A stretch of DNA of 64,000 bases from Sphingobium sp. YR768 (GTDB lineage: Bacteria; Pseudomonadota; Alphaproteobacteria; Sphingomonadales; Sphingomonadaceae): the NCBI RefSeq assembly GCF_900111125.1, contig NZ_FOGE01000004.1, positions 186,001 through 250,000 on the forward strand, in the 5' to 3' direction. The notes under the pieces are model-generated. The model was not told the DNA's origin, made no database searches, and saw only the letters and a list, made by a program, of their open reading frames with translations. A program made the position numbers and the translations under genes. Of the stretch, positions 59,771 to 64,000 are shown piece by piece. Each line of letters begins with the position of its first letter. Position 1 is the first letter of the stretch.

Positions 59771-60415
59771 ATGATGGAAAAAGCGCAAGCGACGCACAAT
59801 ATTTTGCAGGTGCATGAAGCCACGAACTATTATGATCATGCCGCAAAGCCGGAACTGTTGGCCCAGTTCTGGGGCGATCATACGCCCTTCGTACGGTTCT
59901 TTGCGCGTCTGCGCTGCGACGTGGTGCTCGAACTGGCGGCCGGCCATGGGCGCCATGTCCCGCAATATAGGGACAAGGCTTCCCGGATCACGCTTGTCGA
60001 TGCACTGGAGCAGAATATTGTCCGTTGCCGCGAAAGGTTCGATGGGGACGGAAAGATCGACTATTATGCCAATAATGGTGTCGACCTGTCTGCATTGGAT
60101 GACTCGGTCTATGACAGCGTCTTTTCCTACGATGCCATGGTCCATTTTGAACTGGTCGACATCTGGGGCTATCTTCAGGAAACCCGCCGGGTGCTTCAGC
60201 CTGGCGGTCTGGCCCTGTTCCATCACTCCAATTACAGCCTCTATCCGACCAATATATGGACGGACAATCCGCAGAACCGCAACTTCATGTCGAACGCCAT
60301 CTTCACCCATATGGCGGATCGCGCCGGGTTGAAGGTGGTCGATCAGATCGCGATGGAGTGGGGACGGGTGAAGGATCTGGACGGGCTCACCTTGCTTCAA
60401 CGCCCCCCGCTATGA
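59771..60415 (+). CDS. Class I SAM-dependent methyltransferase
   Basis: A 214-residue protein with motif I Val-Leu-Glu-Leu-Ala-Ala-Gly-His-Gly-Arg (about 52-61), an acidic residue after the second strand (Leu-Val-Asp-Ala) and a motif IV-like Phe-Ser-Tyr-Asp-Ala-Met-Val-His-Phe. The Val-Leu-Gln-Pro-Gly-Gly motif is also present. GGGGAGGGC precedes the ATG ATG start at 59771. Given its neighbours it most likely methylates a sugar or lipid carrier in surface-glycan synthesis; a small-molecule target cannot be excluded. Confidence 0.85.
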   Translation: MMEKAQATHNILQVHEATNYYDHAAKPELLAQFWGDHTPFVRFFARLRCDVVLELAAGHGRHVPQYRDKASRITLVDALEQNIVRCRERFDGDGKIDYYANNGVDLSALDDSVYDSVFSYDAMVHFELVDIWGYLQETRRVLQPGGLALFHHSNYSLYPTNIWTDNPQNRNFMSNAIFTHMADRAGLKVVDQIAMEWGRVKDLDGLTLLQRPPL

Positions 60416-60442
60416 AGCATGGTCGCCCGTCACTATTGCATG

Positions 60443-61570
60443 TCATGCCATGGCGATGGCGTTGATCTTGCGCGCGCAGGCCAGGATGCGGTCTTTCACC
60501 GGCGCGGGATTCAGGAACAGATGATGGTCCTGTTCCGTCGTGAATTCACGGCGGACGGTGCCGTCAGGCCCCAGCAGGGAATCGAATTCCTCGATATAGG
60601 CGATGCCCATATCCGCACAGGCTGATTCCATCAGGCGATTGAAATAACGGGATTGTTCGGTGCGTTCCAGCATGTCGGGATAGTCCAGCGAACGAAGCTG
60701 ATCGCGTAGCGTCGTCACATCATGCCGATCATTGAGCTCGGCGATATGGGCGTGGGTATAGCCATCGCGCACGGTCGCATCGTCCAGCACCGGCGGCAGC
60801 GCGGACATCACGATGATGCGCCCCGCTGATCGGGTACGACATTCGCGCAGGAACAGCGTATATTTCTCCACCGTCTCTTCGATGAAGCTGCGATGTTGGG
60901 CGGGATCATAGGCTGTCACGCCATCCCGGATACGCTTCATGTCGAACACGAATTCGATATCCACTTGGCCGAACTGAAACACGATCGGGCGATGGGTGAG
61001 CGCCCGTCCGAAAGTCGCTAGGCGGTTGAAGATCAGTCGCCTGTGGCCGCCGCGAGAATCGGGGTTGCTCAGGCCGCGCGCTGATCCGGCCAGGCACAAC
61101 ATGGGCGCCGGCAGGATGCCGCCCTTCAGCATCGTGTTGGCGTCGTGGAGAAAGGCCGAGTGGCTGTCGCCGATGATCAGCGCAGGCATATAATCCACGC
61201 CGCCGCCCAGCAAGTCCATCAGCGGGCCGGGCGTGTGGCTTGGCGGCAGGTTGCGAACATGGTTGACCGTGCTCGCCAATATGCAGCGCGCCAGCAATTG
61301 CCCCCATGAATGGGCCCATTCGTTCGCGCGCAGGGCCTGAATTTGCGGTGCACTCAATGTGAAGCCGGGCGAACGCCCCTCATGCAGTCCATGGGCCGCG
61401 AAATGCATGGTCGCCGACGGGACATCCATCCCCTGGAGGTCGGCATGTATATCCTTGTACCGAGCGCCATCGAAGCCATATTCTTTGAAGATGTCGGCCA
61501 GAACGTCGGGAGATGGCAAATCCTGAGGCGAAAGAACAACGTCCTTCGCCAAATCGTTATCCGTACTCAT
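60443..61570 (-). CDS. SGNH/GDSL-type hydrolase-like protein of the glycan island
   Basis: A 375-residue protein. Residues about 130-140 hold Ile-Ile-Gly-Asp-Ser-His-Ser-Ala-Phe-Leu, the SGNH block I with a catalytic-Ser-type GDSH; Val-Phe-Gln-Phe-Gly-Gln-Val-Asp is a block III-like element and Glu-Gln-Asp-His-His-Leu near the end supplies the Asp-x-His pair. The first ~100 residues are a separate helical domain. Esterase or acyl-transfer action on polysaccharide substituents is plausible. It converges on the methyltransferase gene and lies next to the pyruvyl transferase, which suits a surface-polymer modification module. Confidence 0.75.
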   Translation of the reverse strand: MSTDNDLAKDVVLSPQDLPSPDVLADIFKEYGFDGARYKDIHADLQGMDVPSATMHFAAHGLHEGRSPGFTLSAPQIQALRANEWAHSWGQLLARCILASTVNHVRNLPPSHTPGPLMDLLGGGVDYMPALIIGDSHSAFLHDANTMLKGGILPAPMLCLAGSARGLSNPDSRGGHRRLIFNRLATFGRALTHRPIVFQFGQVDIEFVFDMKRIRDGVTAYDPAQHRSFIEETVEKYTLFLRECRTRSAGRIIVMSALPPVLDDATVRDGYTHAHIAELNDRHDVTTLRDQLRSLDYPDMLERTEQSRYFNRLMESACADMGIAYIEEFDSLLGPDGTVRREFTTEQDHHLFLNPAPVKDRILACARKINAIAMA

Positions 61571-61666
61571 TATCGCGTCTTTGTCCCTTTTCCCTTAAGG
61601 CCTAAGGGGCAATCCGGGGAGGGGCAAGGGGGAATTGACGGGCCGTGTTGCGCTATTGGCAGCGCA

Positions 61667-62323
61667 TTAATCGGCCAGCCTATCCTTTGCGAAGGGGAAC
61701 ATGTGCCACCAGGGCTGCTTCTCCTCCAGCACCCGCGCAACGCTCGGCCGCGCCTCCAGCCGGTCCAGATAGGCGCCCAGCGTCGGGAAACCGGCGCGCA
61801 TCGGCACGATCCTGTCGGCGTAGAAGAGCGACGGCGCGGCGGCGCAATCCGCCAGGCTGAATGTCTCGCCCGCGGCCCAGCGCCGCCCGGCCAGCCGCGC
61901 GTCGAGCAGGGCATAGGCCTTGGCCAGCAGCGTCCGCGCGGCGGCCACGCCATGGGGATCGCGCGCTTCCTCCGGGCGCAACCGGTCGCCGACCATCGTC
62001 TGCACCGGCGTCATCACATAATTGTCGAACATCCGGTCGAGCAGCCGCACCTCCAGCGCGCTGTCCGGATCGGCCGGGATGGGGCGGAAGGTGCCCGGTT
62101 CATGCCGGGCCAGATATTCCACGATGATGCTCGCTTCACCCACGGTCGCGTCCCGCGCCGGATCGTGCAGCACGGGGAAGCGCCCGATCGGCCATAGCGC
62201 GCTCCATTCCTGCGCCACCGCCGCATCCTCCAGCAGGCGGGGGACGAAGGGCACGCCATTTTCGTAAAAGGCGATCAGCACCTTCCAGCAATAGGAGGAG
62301 AGGGGGTGATAATAGAGGATCAT
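61667..62323 (-). CDS. Glutathione S-transferase family protein
   Basis: A 218-residue cytosolic protein of GST fold. The thioredoxin-like N-terminus starts Met-Ile-Leu-Tyr-Tyr-His-Pro-Leu-Ser-Ser-Tyr-Cys-Trp-Lys-Val; the cis-Pro region is Gly-Arg-Phe-Pro-Val-Leu with Gly-Glu-Ala-Ser-Ile-Ile as glutathione gamma-Glu site. The helical C-domain has Phe-Ser-Leu-Ala-Asp-Cys-Ala-Ala-Ala-Pro. GGAGAG upstream fixes the ATG at 62323. Substrate unknown; such proteins in sphingomonads serve detoxification or aromatic degradation, but no such genes are adjacent. Confidence 0.9.
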   Translation of the reverse strand: MILYYHPLSSYCWKVLIAFYENGVPFVPRLLEDAAVAQEWSALWPIGRFPVLHDPARDATVGEASIIVEYLARHEPGTFRPIPADPDSALEVRLLDRMFDNYVMTPVQTMVGDRLRPEEARDPHGVAAARTLLAKAYALLDARLAGRRWAAGETFSLADCAAAPSLFYADRIVPMRAGFPTLGAYLDRLEARPSVARVLEEKQPWWHMFPFAKDRLAD

Positions 62324-62894
62324 GGCGTCGCTCTCCTTGCAGGGCGGGCGCGGGCGCTCCCGCCCCGCACTCCTGACCGACATGAAGCCTATCCTGATCG
62401 ATCGGCCGCCTCAACATATGGGGTGTGATTCGGCTATCCTGCGCAATGGGGAGGGACATGGCTCCACCGCCGTCGATGACCGATTTTTCCCACCCCACGC
62501 ATTTGCGTGGCAAGGTAATTTTATTTTTATTTCTGAAATCGGGCACTTGTCTTTTTCGGGGGCGGGAGAAGTCCGTGCGTCGCCCCCAAATAGGGGGTCG
62601 GGCCGACGATGAATGGAATCGGATCAGCGACGAACAGAGTCCCCGAACTGTAATTTACCCTCTTGTGTCTGAAAGCGGCTATGGCACTATCTGTGGTATC
62701 GGGTTAACAGGGGTCACCCAACAGATTGTGATCACATCGCTGGACTGGTTTCCAGCGACAGGGCGCTTTTGTCCATGCGATCCGCTCGGTTGGGCCCTTT
62801 CCCGTCCCCGGCACGGTCCGGTTCATGCTAGGATGCGCGGCTGACGCGACCCGCTTGACCGAATCGAACGGAACAGGAACATTCGGGGGCTCGC
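62324..62894. other. Long intergenic region upstream of nrdA
   Basis: 571 bases without a credible gene. It must carry divergent promoters for the GST and nrdA genes. Visible elements are a CCACGC/GCGTGG hairpin near 62500, a T-rich run after it, and the palindrome GTGATCAC near 62729. No clear NrdR box, cobalamin riboswitch or DnaA box cluster was recognised. Confidence 0.5.
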
Positions 62895-64000
62895 ATGGAT
62901 TTTAGAGATAGTGGACAAGGTGGCGACGTGGCGACTGTGATGGACGATCTGTTGGAAGATGCGAAGGTGGAGGCGCTGCTCGCGGCGGCTTCTGTGCCTG
63001 CTCCGGAGAAGGTGGAGCCCATGACCTCCTCGACCGTGCTGGCGCGCCGTTTCCCGGTCACGACGGATACGTCGCGCGATGCGCTGCTGACCGAATTCGG
63101 CAAGGACACGCTGAACGACCGCTATCTGCTGCCCGGTGAGAATTATCAGGATCTCTTCGCGCGCGTCGCTGCCGCCTATTCCGATGATGCGGACCATGCG
63201 CAGCGCGTTTACGACTATATCTCGAAACTCTGGTTCATGCCCGCAACGCCCGTCCTGTCGAACGGCGGCACCGGTCGCGGCCTGCCGATCAGCTGCTATC
63301 TGAACAGCGTGGACGACAGTCTGGAAGGCATCGTCAACACCTGGAACGAGAATGTCTGGCTCGCTTCGCGCGGCGGCGGCATCGGCACCTATTGGGGCAA
63401 TGTGCGCGGCATTGGCGAACCGGTCGGCCTCAACGGCAAGACCAGCGGCATCATCCCCTTCGTCCGCGTGATGGACAGCCTCACCCTCGCGATCAGCCAG
63501 GGCAGCCTGCGTCGTGGTTCGGCCGCCTGCTATCTCGACGTGTCGCATCCGGAGATCGAGGAATTCCTCGAAGTCCGCAACACCACCGGCGACTTCAACC
63601 GCAAGGCGCTGAACCTCCATCACGGCGTTCTCATCACCGACGCCTTCATGGAAGCGGTGCGCGCCAATGACGAATGGAACCTGACCTCGCCCAAGGACGG
63701 GTCGGTCCGTGCCACCGTCAACGCCCGTTCGCTGTTCCAGAAAATCGTGGAAACGCGCCTGCGCACCGGCGAGCCCTATATCGTGTTCAACGACACGGTG
63801 AACCGCATGATGCCCAAGCATCACCGCGATCTGGGCCTGAAAGTGTCGACCTCGAACCTCTGCTCGGAAATCACCCTGCCGACTGGTTTCGACCATCTGG
63901 GCAACGACCGCACGGCCGTCTGCTGCCTGTCGTCGATGAACCTGGAAACCTGGGACGAGTGGAAGGATCACCCGACCTTCGCGGAAGACATCATGCGCTT
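62895..64000 (+). CDS. nrdA: Ribonucleoside-diphosphate reductase alpha subunit (3' end outside window)
   Basis: First 368 codons of a class I ribonucleotide reductase large subunit; the gene continues beyond 64000. The N-terminus Asp-Arg-Tyr-Leu-Leu-Pro-Gly-Glu, Pro-Ala-Thr-Pro-Val-Leu-Ser-Asn-Gly-Gly-Thr, Pro-Ile-Ser-Cys-Tyr-Leu-Asn (first redox Cys) and Asn-Leu-Cys-Ser-Glu-Ile (radical-site Cys with Asn and Glu) are all typical. It reduces NDPs to dNDPs using a radical from the beta subunit (nrdB, not seen). The ATG at 62895 has GGGGGC upstream; a second ATG lies 15 codons in. The first ~50 residues are acidic and divergent; an ATP cone is not obvious. Confidence 0.93.
   Translation, partial: MDFRDSGQGGDVATVMDDLLEDAKVEALLAAASVPAPEKVEPMTSSTVLARRFPVTTDTSRDALLTEFGKDTLNDRYLLPGENYQDLFARVAAAYSDDADHAQRVYDYISKLWFMPATPVLSNGGTGRGLPISCYLNSVDDSLEGIVNTWNENVWLASRGGGIGTYWGNVRGIGEPVGLNGKTSGIIPFVRVMDSLTLAISQGSLRRGSAACYLDVSHPEIEEFLEVRNTTGDFNRKALNLHHGVLITDAFMEAVRANDEWNLTSPKDGSVRATVNARSLFQKIVETRLRTGEPYIVFNDTVNRMMPKHHRDLGLKVSTSNLCSEITLPTGFDHLGNDRTAVCCLSSMNLETWDEWKDHPTFAEDIMR

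Noticed and set aside
62720..62740. CRP-like site (GTGATCAC palindrome) upstream of nrdA
   Set aside because: It lacks the TGTGA-N6-TCACA spacing, so it is not a canonical CRP/FNR operator.

Overview
The window is a GC-rich, densely coding chromosomal segment from an alphaproteobacterium, most likely a sphingomonad of the Sphingobium/Sphingomonas type. This inference rests on several features: three large TonB-dependent receptors; the pckA / chvI-chvG / hprK-rapZ-EIIA-HPr block in its alphaproteobacterial order; DUF3617-type lipoproteins; an HTH-DUF4019 regulator; and many GTG or TTG starts. No rRNA, tRNA, CRISPR array, transposase or integrase was seen.

Layout. 1-6.3 kb: the start of a cytochrome b561-like gene (cut by the window edge), two paralogous small outer-membrane beta-barrel proteins, rlmN with an overlapping HEPN gene and a small acidic partner, an IalB-like exported protein, and dnaN. 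6.4-17.7 kb: a GGDEF-EAL-PilZ protein, a receiver protein, TonB receptor 1, a 2OG-Fe(II) oxygenase, an exported methyltransferase and nucleoside hydrolase, proline iminopeptidase and small envelope proteins. 17.7-22.3 kb: hicAB with broken or overlapping small frames upstream, uvrB, and a toxin/immunity pair (LysM plus nuclease toxin, YezG-like immunity protein). 22.4-27.5 kb: three DUF3617-like lipoproteins, an HNH protein, an acyltransferase that looks transferred, and a metallo-beta-lactamase-fold hydrolase. 27.9-39.7 kb: TonB receptor 2, a CitE-like lyase, qmcA-nfeD, a membrane-tethered regulator, an overlapping lipoprotein pair, a DUF885 protein and fpr.

39.9-46.2 kb is the regulatory core. 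pckA diverges from chvI-chvG, and these are followed by hprK, rapZ, a mannose-type EIIA and HPr with start/stop overlaps. It links acid/envelope sensing, an incomplete regulatory PTS and gluconeogenesis. 46.2-58.2 kb: a 1,097-residue RTX protein, a soluble chemoreceptor-like protein, an EamA transporter, a DUF3667 protein, TonB receptor 3, a DUF559 nuclease gene bracketed by inverted palindromic repeats, and class I fumarase. 58.5-61.6 kb is a lower-GC surface-glycan island (pyruvyl transferase, methyltransferase, SGNH-type protein). A glutathione S-transferase gene and the 5' part of nrdA close the window.

The most striking non-gene feature is the set of intergenic palindromic repeats: at least seven sequence types, four of them present in two or more copies. 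They include a perfect 33-bp inverted repeat placed just after a stop codon, a matching copy after another gene, and a pair that exactly abuts the DUF559 gene at both ends. The best candidates for something under-described are the DUF559 cassette, the gene-end hairpin family, the HEPN/acidic-protein pair and the small frames in front of hicAB.
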